Assembly (NCBI GenBank): GCA_014801785.1
Contig: JAAVDN010000017.1
Span: forward strand, 26,621-58,926
Reading direction: 5' to 3'
DNA length: 32,306 bases
Source: Bacteroides sp.
GTDB lineage: Bacteria; Bacteroidota; Bacteroidia; Bacteroidales; Muribaculaceae
The position numbers were made by a program, and so were the translations under genes. Below, in pieces: positions 1 to 8,651 of the stretch. Under the pieces are notes generated by a model, which was not told the origin of the DNA, made no database searches, and saw only the letters and a program-made list of their open reading frames with translations. Within the stretch, counting starts at the first letter, position 1, and every line of letters begins with the position of its first letter.

Positions 1-408
1 GGGATATTCGCTGCTGAGGAATTCGAGGATGACCTGCTTGATGGCCGACCCGAAGCTTTTCTCAAGCGTCTGGACACTTTGTTGAAGGATTTGCCATACG
101 AGGACCGTCGCGAGTCTACCTACCGCGGCATCGTCTATTCGCTGTGCGCGCTGTCGAGCGGTGCGCCTCAGGCCGAGCGCCACACCTATCGAGGCCGTAG
201 CGACCTTGAGGTCTTCACCGACAAATATATCTACATCTTCGAGTTCAAGTATGACCGGAGCGTTGAGGAGGCGATGGAACAGATTCGCGACCGGGACTAT
301 GCCGGACGTCATGCCCTCGATCAAAGGAGTCTCTATCTGATAGGAGTCAACTTCTCGACCAACGATGATAATTCGGTTCTTGCCTACGAAATTCAACAAA
401 GAATTTAA
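1..408 (+). CDS. AAA-ATPase-like / PD-(D/E)XK nuclease family protein, 3' end only
   Basis: Frame 1 is open from the first base, so this is the last 135 residues of a gene that begins outside the window. The TTG at 79 is not a real start, because the upstream residues (EEFEDDLLDGRPEAF...) match the same place in the two full copies downstream. What is visible is the C-terminal PD-(D/E)XK-like nuclease domain: GRSDLEV, then EFKYDRSVEEAMEQI, giving the D...ExK pattern. The family (AAA-ATPase-like N-terminus plus DUF1703/PDDEXK_9 C-terminus) is strongly amplified in Bacteroidetes and its cellular role is not established. It ends only 12 bp before the next family member, so the two are probably co-transcribed. 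The C-terminal tail differs from the other copies. Confidence 0.88.
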   Translation, partial: GIFAAEEFEDDLLDGRPEAFLKRLDTLLKDLPYEDRRESTYRGIVYSLCALSSGAPQAERHTYRGRSDLEVFTDKYIYIFEFKYDRSVEEAMEQIRDRDYAGRHALDQRSLYLIGVNFSTNDDNSVLAYEIQQRI

Positions 409-420
409 GACCCTGGCTTT

Positions 421-1983
421 ATGGAAATGAAGAAATTACCGATAGGAATACAGGATTTTGCGGAAATCAGAGAGAATGGCTATGCCTACGTCGACAAGAC
501 CGCGTTCATTCCGAAACTCCTCGAAGGGAAATACTACTTCCTGAGCCGTCCCCGACGCTTCGGGAAGAGCCTTTTCCTGTCTACGCTTCACGCCTACTTC
601 GCAGGGCGTCGCGAGCTTTTCAATGGACTTGTTTTAGAGAGCGCGGATGTAGACTGGACTGCGCACCCTGTACTCCACTTCGATTTCAACGCTGAAGATT
701 ACAGTGTGGAGAAGGGTTTGGAATATATGTTGGATATATCATTGCGAGAGTTGGAGAAGAAGTATGGGCGGAGTTATGAAGATGTCACACCTTCCCAGCG
801 ATTGCGGAGCCTTATTAGGGCGGCATACGAACAGAGCGGACGTAAGGTGGTGATTCTCGTGGATGAATATGATAAGCCCTTGCTCGGTATCGACGAGCAT
901 CGCGAGATATTGGAAAGCAACCAGCGTCTTCTCAAAAGCTTTTACGGTAACCTGAAGACTATGGACCGCATGATCCGGTTCGTCTTCCTGACAGGGGTCG
1001 CACGTTTCAGCAAAGTCAGTATATTCAGTGACCTTAATCATCTGGAGGATATCTCTTTCGACAACGCATTTGCTGATATCTGCGGCTGGACCGAGGAGGA
1101 GCTTTATAGCAATTTCAAACATCAGATAGGATTGCTGGCTGAAGATAGGGGAGAGGAATTGTCCACAACCTTGTCTATTTTGCGAGATTACTACGACGGA
1201 TATAAGTTCACTGTGAGGGGGAGCCGGCTTTACAATCCGTTCAGTGTGCTGCGGGCCTTGAAGAGCAAAGAGCTGGCGCCATACTGGTTCCAGACCGGCA
1301 CACCTACCTTTCTTGTGAAGAGATTTAAGGTACTCGGAATTTACCCTTCTGACGTGAATGGGTGTCGATGTACCAGAGAAGCCCTGATGGCAGTTGGTTT
1401 GAATGACCGCAATCCGATTCCATTGATGTTTCAGACAGGTTATCTGACGATCAGTTCCTACTCTTCCGAATTAGATGAATACGAATTGCGTTTTCCGAAT
1501 CACGAGGTTAAGACAGGTTTTTATAAAGAACTGCTAACGGCATACGTTCCGGAAACCTATGATCCCGGAAGTCCGTTCAGTTTTGCCGACTTCAGGAGAG
1601 ATCTTTATGCAGGTAAGCCAAAAGATTTCATGGCCCGTCTTGCTACTTTGCTCAAAGGGCTACCGGGAGAAGATCATTGTGAATCATCCTATCGGGCCGT
1701 TACATATCTCATGACCGTTCTCTGCGGAACACAAACTACCGCTGAGCATCACGGCTATAAAGGAAGAAGCGATATTGAAGTCCGGACGCAAAACTATGTC
1801 TATCTTTTCGAGTTCAAGTATAACCGGAGTGTGGAGGAGGCGATGGAACAAATTCGCGACCGGGACTATGCCGGACGTTACTCGCTTGAATCACGGCGTG
1901 TCTACCTCATCGCGGCCAACTATAACGAGAGGAAGGAGGAACGAGGCCTACATTACCGGATACTACCTTTAGAGTGTATTTAG
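421..1983 (+). CDS. AAA-ATPase-like / PD-(D/E)XK nuclease family protein (copy 1)
   Basis: This is a full-length 520-aa member of the family that joins an AAA-ATPase-like domain to a DUF1703-type nuclease-like domain. Residues 45-50 (RRFGKS) form the family's Walker A variant. Residues 143-151 (VVILVDEYD) are the Walker B strand, followed by a conserved FLTGVARFSKVSIFSD block near residue 190. The C-terminus carries D451, E464 and K466 in the GRSDIEV...EFKY arrangement of a PD-(D/E)XK fold. The ATG at 421 is supported because copy 2 starts with almost the same MEMKKLPIGIQDFAEIRENG. No promoter lies in the 12-bp gap before it, so transcription probably comes from upstream. Substrate and role are unknown; a nuclease or ATP-driven role is inferred from motifs only. 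The last 183 coding bases are about 96% identical to copy 2. Confidence 0.9.
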   Translation: MEMKKLPIGIQDFAEIRENGYAYVDKTAFIPKLLEGKYYFLSRPRRFGKSLFLSTLHAYFAGRRELFNGLVLESADVDWTAHPVLHFDFNAEDYSVEKGLEYMLDISLRELEKKYGRSYEDVTPSQRLRSLIRAAYEQSGRKVVILVDEYDKPLLGIDEHREILESNQRLLKSFYGNLKTMDRMIRFVFLTGVARFSKVSIFSDLNHLEDISFDNAFADICGWTEEELYSNFKHQIGLLAEDRGEELSTTLSILRDYYDGYKFTVRGSRLYNPFSVLRALKSKELAPYWFQTGTPTFLVKRFKVLGIYPSDVNGCRCTREALMAVGLNDRNPIPLMFQTGYLTISSYSSELDEYELRFPNHEVKTGFYKELLTAYVPETYDPGSPFSFADFRRDLYAGKPKDFMARLATLLKGLPGEDHCESSYRAVTYLMTVLCGTQTTAEHHGYKGRSDIEVRTQNYVYLFEFKYNRSVEEAMEQIRDRDYAGRYSLESRRVYLIAANYNERKEERGLHYRILPLECI

Positions 1984-1986
1984 TTT

Positions 1987-2076
1987 TAAGTAGCTGTTCA
2001 AAATAAATGAGTGTATAAAACGCGGTTATCGCGCCGGCCATTTGGCCACGGAGCGAAGGAGCTTAGCCCACTAAAC
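1987..2076 (+). repeat. Dispersed intergenic repeat, copy A (TAAGTAGCT family)
   Basis: It starts with TAAGTAGCT just after the stop codon of copy 1 and continues with AAATAAATGAG, then TAAAAC, TATCGCG and GGAGCTTAGC. The same order of motifs, about 90 bp long, is seen at 32188-32276. Shorter versions occur at 15162 and 28354. It contains a small palindrome, GGCCATTTGGCC. No open reading frame fits it. Confidence 0.65.
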
Positions 2077-2078
2077 TC

Positions 2079-2114
2079 TCCCGCATCCACGCAGAAAGCA
2101 ATGTGGATGCGGGA
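2079..2114 (+). terminator. Hairpin terminator-like element after ATPase copy 1
   Basis: A perfect 12-bp inverted repeat: TCCCGCATCCAC at 2079-2090 pairs with GTGGATGCGGGA at 2103-2114, with a 12-nt loop, followed by TATTATTT. The tail is only moderately T-rich, so it may be a weak terminator or a cassette-border hairpin. The identical hairpin occurs at 9366-9401. Confidence 0.6.
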
Positions 2115-2119
2115 TATTA

Positions 2120-2151
2120 TTTGTATATAATCCTCGGAATGGTTATATTTG
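2120..2151 (+). promoter_or_regulatory. Bacteroidetes-type promoter for ATPase copy 2
   Basis: A -33 box TTTG (2120-2123) and a -7 box TATATTTG (2144-2151) are separated by 20 bp, matching the TTTG/TAnnTTTG consensus. The -33 box lies in the T-rich tail of the preceding hairpin, so terminator and promoter are fused. Transcription would begin about 15 bp before the ATG at 2171. The same block is repeated at 9407-9438. Confidence 0.7.
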
Positions 2152-2170
2152 CGAAAAAGACTCGACTTAT

Positions 2171-3742
2171 ATGGAAATGAAGAAACTGCCGATCGGAATA
2201 CAGGATTTTGCTGAAATCAGAGAGAATGGATATGCATACGTCGACAAAACCGGCTATATCCCGGCGCTTCTTCAAGGAAAATACTACTTCCTTAGCCGAC
2301 CGCGTCGTTTTGGAAAGAGTCTTTTTCTATCGACACTGCACGCCTACTTCGCGGGACGTCGCGAGCTTTTCAATGGACTTGCCATAGAGAGCGCGGATGT
2401 AGACTGGAGTCCGAATCCTGTGCTTCACTTCGATTTCAATTCCGGTACATTCGATGACGAGGAGGGACTACTCGAAGTCCTGGCAAGCTCTCTCTCCAAA
2501 TATGAAGTTTTTTATGGTCTTGAGCCGGGAGAAAAGACACGGGCTGCAATACCTGTGCGTTTTGGCTCTTTACTGGAATGGATAAGGAAAAAAACCGGGA
2601 AGAAGGTTGTGGTATTGATTGATGAATATGACAAACCAATTCTTGGCAGGGAAGAAAATCTTGAATTGTATGAACGTAACCAGACACTTCTGAAGGGGTT
2701 TTACGGAAATCTGAAATCTCAGGACGCCAATATCCGGTTTGTCTTCGTCACGGGGGTTGCACGGTTCAGTAAAGTCAGTATCTTCAGCGATGTCAATCAT
2801 CTTGACGACATTTCTCTTGATGAGGCATTCTCCGACATCTGTGGCTGGACTGAGCGCGAACTGGTCGATAGATTCAGTAGAGAAATAGAAGTCCTCTCGG
2901 CAACACGAAATGAGGAGTCAGCCGTCACACTGAATGCACTACGGGATTATTATGATGGCTACCGTTTTACCGTTACAGGCTCACGCCTGTATAATCCGTA
3001 TAGTGTCCTTCGGGCTTTCAAAACTAAGGAAATAGCACCTTACTGGTTCGAAACCGGTACACCGACCTTCCTGGTGAAGAGATTTAAGTCACGAGGTATT
3101 TTCCCACCGGATATAAACGGTAAACGATGCACCCGTAACGAACTGATCTCCATTGGTCAGTCATCCCGAAGCTTAATTCCGCTTATGTTCCAGACCGGTT
3201 ATCTGACAATAGCGTCATACGACAAAGATTTGGGCACATACGAACTTCGGTTCCCTAACAGGGAAGTAGAAATTGGTTTTTACGAAAATCTAATCGGGGA
3301 GTATGTTCCCGAAACTATGGAACCTGAAAGTCCATTCTACTTTACCGAATTTATGAAAGATCTTTATTCCGGAAATCCGGAGTCATTCATGCAACGCTTA
3401 AGTGTGATGCTTAAGGGTTTGCCGACTGAAGACCACTGCGAATCCGCATATAGGTCTATCACATATCTATTATCGGTTCTTAGCGGGACGCAGACGATTG
3501 CGGAACATCACGGTTTCAAGGGTCGTAGTGATCTTGAAGTGCTGACTCGCAACTATGTCTATCTTTTCGAGTTCAAGTATAACCGGAGTGTAGAGGAGGC
3601 GATGGAACAAATTCGCGACCGGGACTATGCCGGGCGTTACTCGCTGGAATCACGGCGTGTCTACCTTATCGCGGCCAACTATAACGAGAGGAAGGAGGAG
3701 CGAGGCCTCCATTACCGGATACTTCCTTTAGAGGTTTTCTAA
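2171..3742 (+). CDS. AAA-ATPase-like / PD-(D/E)XK nuclease family protein (copy 2)
   Basis: A 523-aa full-length paralogue of the gene at 421. The Walker A variant RRFGKS is at about residues 45-50, and the Walker B stretch KVVVLIDEYDKPIL follows at about 145-158. The nuclease-like triad is D454, E467, K469 (GRSDLEV...EFKYNRS). The first ~75 residues and the last ~70 are nearly the same as copy 1. The segment between Walker A and Walker B (about residues 90-140) is strongly diverged. Unlike copy 1 it has its own hairpin-plus-promoter leader. The same leader and N-terminus appear again as a truncated gene at 9455. Function is unknown beyond the domain assignment; the copies may be targets of recombination and gene conversion. 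Confidence 0.9.
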   Translation: MEMKKLPIGIQDFAEIRENGYAYVDKTGYIPALLQGKYYFLSRPRRFGKSLFLSTLHAYFAGRRELFNGLAIESADVDWSPNPVLHFDFNSGTFDDEEGLLEVLASSLSKYEVFYGLEPGEKTRAAIPVRFGSLLEWIRKKTGKKVVVLIDEYDKPILGREENLELYERNQTLLKGFYGNLKSQDANIRFVFVTGVARFSKVSIFSDVNHLDDISLDEAFSDICGWTERELVDRFSREIEVLSATRNEESAVTLNALRDYYDGYRFTVTGSRLYNPYSVLRAFKTKEIAPYWFETGTPTFLVKRFKSRGIFPPDINGKRCTRNELISIGQSSRSLIPLMFQTGYLTIASYDKDLGTYELRFPNREVEIGFYENLIGEYVPETMEPESPFYFTEFMKDLYSGNPESFMQRLSVMLKGLPTEDHCESAYRSITYLLSVLSGTQTIAEHHGFKGRSDLEVLTRNYVYLFEFKYNRSVEEAMEQIRDRDYAGRYSLESRRVYLIAANYNERKEERGLHYRILPLEVF

Positions 3743-3774
3743 ACTACTTGTTGTAAATAATATAGGGAGGAAGT

Positions 3775-3804
3775 TTTGAGGAATAAAAAAAATTACTAAT
3801 TTTG
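3775..3804 (+). promoter_or_regulatory. Bacteroidetes-type promoter before structured RNA
   Basis: TTTG at 3775-3778 and TAATTTTG at 3797-3804 are separated by 18 bp. This predicts a start site near 3810, just before the first long pairing strand of the structured region. It is the only clear promoter between ATPase copy 2 and the secreted-protein operon, so it may drive both the RNA and the operon. Confidence 0.65.
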
Positions 3805-3810
3805 CATATA

Positions 3811-4150
3811 CAGACCGCCTTGCAGAAGCCCCGGTCCGGGGTTGAGCGGGGTGGGATGTATGGGAAAGCGGAAAAATCCGCATCCCGTTAAATACATAAA
3901 AAGCGTTTACTTAGCGCTTGTTTCTTGACTCACTGGAATTCTCGCAAAATTCAAATGGTCGTCAAGGACAAGGCAACGGTAGATGCCCGTGGATATGTTA
4001 TGTCCGCCCGGTTGCTCCCGTGAGGGAGAGGCCGGGGCGTTGACTGCATACAAGCGTGGGCTTCTGCGTTGCCGTCCAACGACCATAGGCAATGCGAGAA
4101 GCCTCAGTGAGTGGGACGGCAACAAGTACAGATTCCCGCGCTTTTTTGTT
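3811..4150 (+). ncRNA. Candidate structured non-coding RNA or 5' leader, family not identified
   Basis: This 474-bp gene-free stretch (3743-4216) contains many nested inverted repeats. A long-range stem joins GCAGAAGCCC (3822-3831) to GGGCTTCTGC (4058-4067). Inside it lie a compound hairpin (3856-3861/3892-3897, 3862-3865/3883-3886 and 3868-3872/3877-3881), AAGCG/CGCTT (3901-3905/3915-3919), CTTGAC/GTCAAG (3924-3929/3961-3966) with an inner GAATT/AATTC, and a strong hairpin at 4005-4039 capped by a GTGA tetraloop. A second domain pairs 4069-4077 with 4114-4122. A T-run follows at 4142-4147. I see no RNase P, tmRNA or SRP signature. A Bacteroidales 6S-like RNA (Bacteroidales-1 type) or a leader controlling the next gene are the alternatives. 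The exact ends are estimates. Confidence 0.55.
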
Positions 4151-4216
4151 TTCCAGATAATCAACCCACAAAAATCAGCGTCTGTTTCGGGAGTCTGTGG
4201 ATGCGCCACTGACACT

Positions 4217-5197
4217 ATGGAAAGAATCCTAATGTTATTCGTAAGTTGCCTGGTTGCCCTTATGGGCTTTACAGGCAGCGCACAGTCAACTCAGGTAGCC
4301 ACCCTCATGTCCGGCGAGGACGTAAAGATCTTCATGGGTCCTGAAGCCCTGAAAGAAGCTGTAGACGCCTCTGCTGACGGCGATGTAATCACCCTCTCCG
4401 CCGGCTCGTTTGACAGCCCGGGTATTATAGAAAAATCTCTAACAATTCGCGGTGCAGGAATGGGTCTTGAGGCGTATAAACCCTACGTCATCCCGACTAT
4501 CATTAACGGGATTGTTTACATTTATAACAATATAGATTGTGAGGGGCTGCGATTCCCAGATCAAGTATATATTCAGTACAATCCTGAACAGAATCTTAGT
4601 TTCAGTAAATGTTACATAGATGATTTTGTTGGCTACTCTAACAAAAAAAATAATTTAACACTTGTAAATTGTGTTGTCGATAAATATATATATACATATT
4701 ATATAGATTTGGTTGCTATAAATAGTAAATTTGTTCTTGGTAATAGAAATGCCGTGTTTCATGGAAACATGATTAACTGTATAATTGGGTATAGGCAACA
4801 CTATGCTGACGTATTTGTTGAGAATAGTGTGTTTACCAATAGTATTATATACTGTACAAATGGAAGTGCAATGGCACCAATATCATCTACTGCTTTTTAT
4901 AACTGTCTTTTCTACGGAAAGAATGGAAATGGAACTTTCGATGGGATGAATCAGAACGGAACGAACAAGGTATGCAACGATGTTACTACTGTCTTCAAGG
5001 AGGATGGTTTCTTCCAACTTCTTGAGGAATACAAGACTTTCAAGGGAACGGATGGAAAAGAGGTCGGTATTTATGGTGGTAACCTCGGTTTTGATGTCAC
5101 GCCTAATAACCCTCAGATTACTCGCTTCGATGTAGCTCCCAAAACCAGCGTCGACGGTAAGCTCTCTATCGAGATTGAAGTGAAGGGCGCTGAATAA
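4217..5197 (+). CDS. Secreted beta-helix-like (pectate-lyase-fold-like) protein
   Basis: The ATG at 4217 begins a clear signal peptide (MERILMLFVSCLVALMGFTGSAQS); the frame is open further upstream, but that part overlaps the structured RNA. The 326-aa product has an early LKEAVDASADGDVITLSAGSF segment typical of right-handed beta-helix surface proteins. Irregular rungs with N-C-x-(V/F/I) motifs follow (NCVVDK, NCIIGY, NSVFTN, NCLFYG). The last ~45 residues (DGKEVGIYGG, NPQITRFDVAPKTS, DGKLSIEIEVKGAE) look like a conserved C-terminal module. The middle of the gene (about 4600-4850) is much richer in A+T than its ends. It lies 13 bp before the dockerin gene and is probably the first gene of a three-gene operon. 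No catalytic residues can be assigned; adhesion or carbohydrate binding is only inferred. Confidence 0.75.
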   Translation: MERILMLFVSCLVALMGFTGSAQSTQVATLMSGEDVKIFMGPEALKEAVDASADGDVITLSAGSFDSPGIIEKSLTIRGAGMGLEAYKPYVIPTIINGIVYIYNNIDCEGLRFPDQVYIQYNPEQNLSFSKCYIDDFVGYSNKKNNLTLVNCVVDKYIYTYYIDLVAINSKFVLGNRNAVFHGNMINCIIGYRQHYADVFVENSVFTNSIIYCTNGSAMAPISSTAFYNCLFYGKNGNGTFDGMNQNGTNKVCNDVTTVFKEDGFFQLLEEYKTFKGTDGKEVGIYGGNLGFDVTPNNPQITRFDVAPKTSVDGKLSIEIEVKGAE

Positions 5198-5210
5198 ACA
5201 ACGGTCAGCC

Positions 5211-8200
5211 ATGAGAGTATTTATAGTTATACTGGCCGGGCTGTTGACGCATCTGTACGCAGCGGCGGGAGTGAACCAATATTCCTGGTGGTTCGACGCC
5301 ATTCCCGAGACTACGCTTCAGAACAGAGAGTTGACATCTTCAAGCCTTAAACTCGACATCGATGCCTCGCAACTTGAACCGGGTGTCCACACGCTACATC
5401 TTCTCGTCCGTGATGAGGATGGGAAACAGTCGAGCGTTGTTGCCCGGCCATTCGTTCGAGTCATCGATCCACGTAACAGCGTCGCCTACGTCTGCATAGA
5501 CGGCGAACTGCGAGATATCCTCACTCAGAATTCAGGGAACGGACTCTTCGAGACCAACCTTGAACTATCGGATCTTGATACAGGACTCCACACGATACTG
5601 ACTTTTGTCAATGACGGCTCAGGTCACTTATCGGGCGTCAAGGAGGGTGTATTCCTACGTGTGCCTTCCGCGGCGGAAATCGGTGAGCTGAAATGCTATT
5701 ATGCCATCGACAATGACGAGGGACACCTCTACAAAGGTGGACTTTCCGGTAATATCCTACATGCCGACCTCGACGTCAGCCATCTGACGGACGGTCTCCA
5801 TTCCATCACCTTCATGCTCATCAACTCGATAGGGCAGATGACCCAGTCCATAACCTCCCACTTCCTGAAATTCCCCCTCGGCGGAATCAATATAGCGGGA
5901 TATTCTTATTGGCTTAACGATCTGATGGATAAGCGGGTGAATGTCGATATCAAACAACCGTCCAACCCTTACACCCTGACCGCTCTGTTGCCGTTGGAGA
6001 AACAGCCCTTCCGCTCCTCATCGTTCCATTTCGATGTCGAGAATGGAGAGCCGACCTTATACACACAGAACGATTTCAACCTCATGATAAGGGATTCCCG
6101 CGGATTTTTCAGCATCACCTCCTTCCCTTATTATGACGCATCCTCGCGTCGCTTGATAAAGGATGAGATAAAACCCTTTACACAGAGTAGGGAAAATGTA
6201 GCGCATATAGCAAAGAACCAGGTCTCCTGGTATTCTTTCGATGCCCAGAAAGGGGATTCCATCTCCTTCCGGACAGATGCCACCTGCACTTTCGACATAT
6301 TCGCACCAGACGGCACTTTGCTTTTCCGCTCCACGGCTGACAAGTCAAGGATAGGAACCGGCGCCCACACTCCACTGACGGGAACTCATTACATCGCCCT
6401 ACATGATGAACTAAACGCATCGTCAGGTTCCGGTTTCTACGCCTATCTGACTAAGATCGACAAGTTCGCCGTGCTTAATCTCTCACCCGTAAACATGAGC
6501 AAGGATGCGGATCTTATAGTCTTCGACTTCGAAGGAAACGGGTTAGATCGGCTGAAACGTGTCGAGATAACAGGATCAGATGATAAGAGCGTAAGAAAAC
6601 CCACTGATTTCAAAAGCGCCGACTGGAGTTTCGGGATGGCATCATTCGATTTCTCAGAAAAGCCACTTTCCGCCGGTCAATATCATCTGAACTTCTATTT
6701 TGACGACGAAGGGAAAGAGGAACTGGTCAGCGAAAGCTTTACTGTCCAACCGGAATTACAGCTGGAAGACCTCCAGGTGTCGGTACGTCCGAACAACACC
6801 TCTATAGCGGAGGTACGCGATATTGAGGTCTGTATCTATAACCCCTCCAACATTGGTTTATGGGGTGTGCCGTTCTGTGTCGCGCGGACGTCCACGGATC
6901 CGAACATGGCCTTCAAGTTCAATCTGCTGGCCGCACCCGAAGCTCAGGGATGGGAAGACCCTCTCTATTATGATACGGAGAACCTTCTTGGAATGGGAAT
7001 CAAAGGTCGCTATCTCCCGATGATTATTCCCTATATCGGACCGAAGGAGACACTGACCTATACCTTCTCGATTCCGCGCAAGATAGAGAATACGTTCGAT
7101 TTCTACGCTTGGTGTGGCGAACCCTGGTCTCGGGAGGTAAGGGATTCCTCAGGCGATATGGTCGCAAAGCGGATGAGTCAGGTACAGTTGGACAGGAATT
7201 ATAATCGTCTGACTACTCTTCAAAATATAGCTAATCAGGCAGGAGGAGCAGCCGGAGGACGCGTAGCGACTGGTGTGACAATGGGTAATGTCGCAGTTTC
7301 GACAGGGTGTGCGATAGCCGGTGTCTATGCAGGTCTTGACGCACGGCGACGCGAAGCATATAACGAGGCATATCCCGGTTTCGACGACCTTGTAGGGGAT
7401 GCTATGCCTCGTTACCGGATACCGACAGGGATGACTCCGGCCGCTATTTTGAATAATGCCGGCATCCTGCCCTTCAACGTCCCTGATGGTGCTAATCCGG
7501 GCACTTGTTGCCAACAGCAGGCTGAAATCAGCAATCCGCGTCCGAACAGGACCAACGTTCAGTTCCCCGCCTCTGTTGACCCGAATGATCTAATCGGTTA
7601 TCAGTCGGAGTCCGGTTCGAAATATATCGGCAAAGCGGTCAAGGAGATAGACTATACGGTAGAGTTCGAGAATGATCCGGAGTTCGCGACGGCGTCCGCC
7701 CTTTCTATCCACATCGTCAACCGTCTTGACGGTAAGGTCTTCGACCTTGCCTCCTTTGAACCTAAGGAATTGAAGATAGGGAAGAAGACACTTTCGTTCG
7801 AGGAAACGGATGCAACAATAATTACGCAGACCGCTTCCTCACGGGTCGCGACTCTCGATATGCGCCCCGAAATCAACGGTATTGCTCAGATCAAGCTTAA
7901 CTATGATTCATCGACCGGAGTGATTGATCTGATGATGGAGACACTAAATCCGTACACTATGGAAGTCTCTGATGATGTCACACGCGGTATTCTGCCGGTC
8001 AATATGGATGGCTCGGGACTCGGTGAGTTCTGTTATGGAATAGCCCTTAAGAGCGGGTTGGCCAACAAGACAACGATCTCCAACCGAGCGACCATAATCT
8101 TCGACAGCAATGATCCGATAGACACTCCCGCATGGGAGAATATCACAGACTTCATCTCTCCTGTCAGCGCGATACTCTCTGTCGCGACCGAGGATGACCG

Positions 8201-8648
8201 GACCTTCAATTTCGAGTTCGAGGGTTCCGACGAGGATTCCGGACTGTGGCGTTACGATCTCTATATGCTTCGTGCCGGGGATGCTGACTGGACGCTTGTA
8301 AAGGAGGGCATAACCGATAACAGTTACAGCCATACCTTCGTAGACCCCGTCGTAGGCGCGAGATTCCTTACCGTGGCCGTCGACCACGCCGGAAACCGGG
8401 AGGAGACGGAGATCAGCGACACGCTGAAGGGAGATGTGGACAGCAACGGTGCTGTCGATTCCAACGACCTTGTGCTTCTTTACAATTACTATGTCGGACG
8501 ACCCGTGACGATAGACCTTGAAGCCGCCGATATCAACAACGACGGAAGAATAGACTCGCAGGATGCTGTCGGAGTGCAGAAGATCTATCTCGGACAGACC
8601 CTTCCGAGGGGAATTGTCCGTAAACTTGTGAATTTCAGAAAAAGATAA
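5211..8648 (+). CDS. Large modular secreted protein with C-terminal type I dockerin
   Basis: An 1145-aa product with an N-terminal signal peptide (MRVFIVILAGLLTHLYAAAG). Three repeats in the first ~220 residues share the pattern G(V/L)H(T/S)...D/N..G..S......F, for example PGVHTLHLLVRDEDGKQSS. A pre-peptidase-C-terminal-like beta-sandwich is suggested near residues 330-400 (WYSFDAQKGDSISFRTD). The segment at about 790-930 (DPNDLIGYQSESG...YTVEFENDPEFATA) is a module seen in large Bacteroidetes surface proteins. Residues ~1073-1128 hold two calcium-loop repeats, DVDSNGAVDSNDL and DINNDGRIDSQDA, the mark of a type I dockerin. It sits 13 bp after the beta-helix gene and 3 bp before a cohesin-like gene. 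A surface scaffold or adhesin role is inferred; no enzyme domain is evident. Confidence 0.82.
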   Translation: MRVFIVILAGLLTHLYAAAGVNQYSWWFDAIPETTLQNRELTSSSLKLDIDASQLEPGVHTLHLLVRDEDGKQSSVVARPFVRVIDPRNSVAYVCIDGELRDILTQNSGNGLFETNLELSDLDTGLHTILTFVNDGSGHLSGVKEGVFLRVPSAAEIGELKCYYAIDNDEGHLYKGGLSGNILHADLDVSHLTDGLHSITFMLINSIGQMTQSITSHFLKFPLGGINIAGYSYWLNDLMDKRVNVDIKQPSNPYTLTALLPLEKQPFRSSSFHFDVENGEPTLYTQNDFNLMIRDSRGFFSITSFPYYDASSRRLIKDEIKPFTQSRENVAHIAKNQVSWYSFDAQKGDSISFRTDATCTFDIFAPDGTLLFRSTADKSRIGTGAHTPLTGTHYIALHDELNASSGSGFYAYLTKIDKFAVLNLSPVNMSKDADLIVFDFEGNGLDRLKRVEITGSDDKSVRKPTDFKSADWSFGMASFDFSEKPLSAGQYHLNFYFDDEGKEELVSESFTVQPELQLEDLQVSVRPNNTSIAEVRDIEVCIYNPSNIGLWGVPFCVARTSTDPNMAFKFNLLAAPEAQGWEDPLYYDTENLLGMGIKGRYLPMIIPYIGPKETLTYTFSIPRKIENTFDFYAWCGEPWSREVRDSSGDMVAKRMSQVQLDRNYNRLTTLQNIANQAGGAAGGRVATGVTMGNVAVSTGCAIAGVYAGLDARRREAYNEAYPGFDDLVGDAMPRYRIPTGMTPAAILNNAGILPFNVPDGANPGTCCQQQAEISNPRPNRTNVQFPASVDPNDLIGYQSESGSKYIGKAVKEIDYTVEFENDPEFATASALSIHIVNRLDGKVFDLASFEPKELKIGKKTLSFEETDATIITQTASSRVATLDMRPEINGIAQIKLNYDSSTGVIDLMMETLNPYTMEVSDDVTRGILPVNMDGSGLGEFCYGIALKSGLANKTTISNRATIIFDSNDPIDTPAWENITDFISPVSAILSVATEDDRTFNFEFEGSDEDSGLWRYDLYMLRAGDADWTLVKEGITDNSYSHTFVDPVVGARFLTVAVDHAGNREETEISDTLKGDVDSNGAVDSNDLVLLYNYYVGRPVTIDLEAADINNDGRIDSQDAVGVQKIYLGQTLPRGIVRKLVNFRKR

Positions 8649-8651
8649 GAT

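Noticed and set aside
3811-4150. Cobalamin riboswitch, RNase P RNA or tmRNA
   Set aside because: GGGAA and GCGGAAAAATCCGC look faintly riboswitch-like, but the conserved B12 box, RNase P core sequences and a tmRNA tag frame are all missing, and the downstream genes have no vitamin link.
3983-4216. Upstream extension of the beta-helix gene by 78 codons
   Set aside because: The extension has no protein-like character, runs through the structured RNA, and would bury the signal peptide that begins at 4217.
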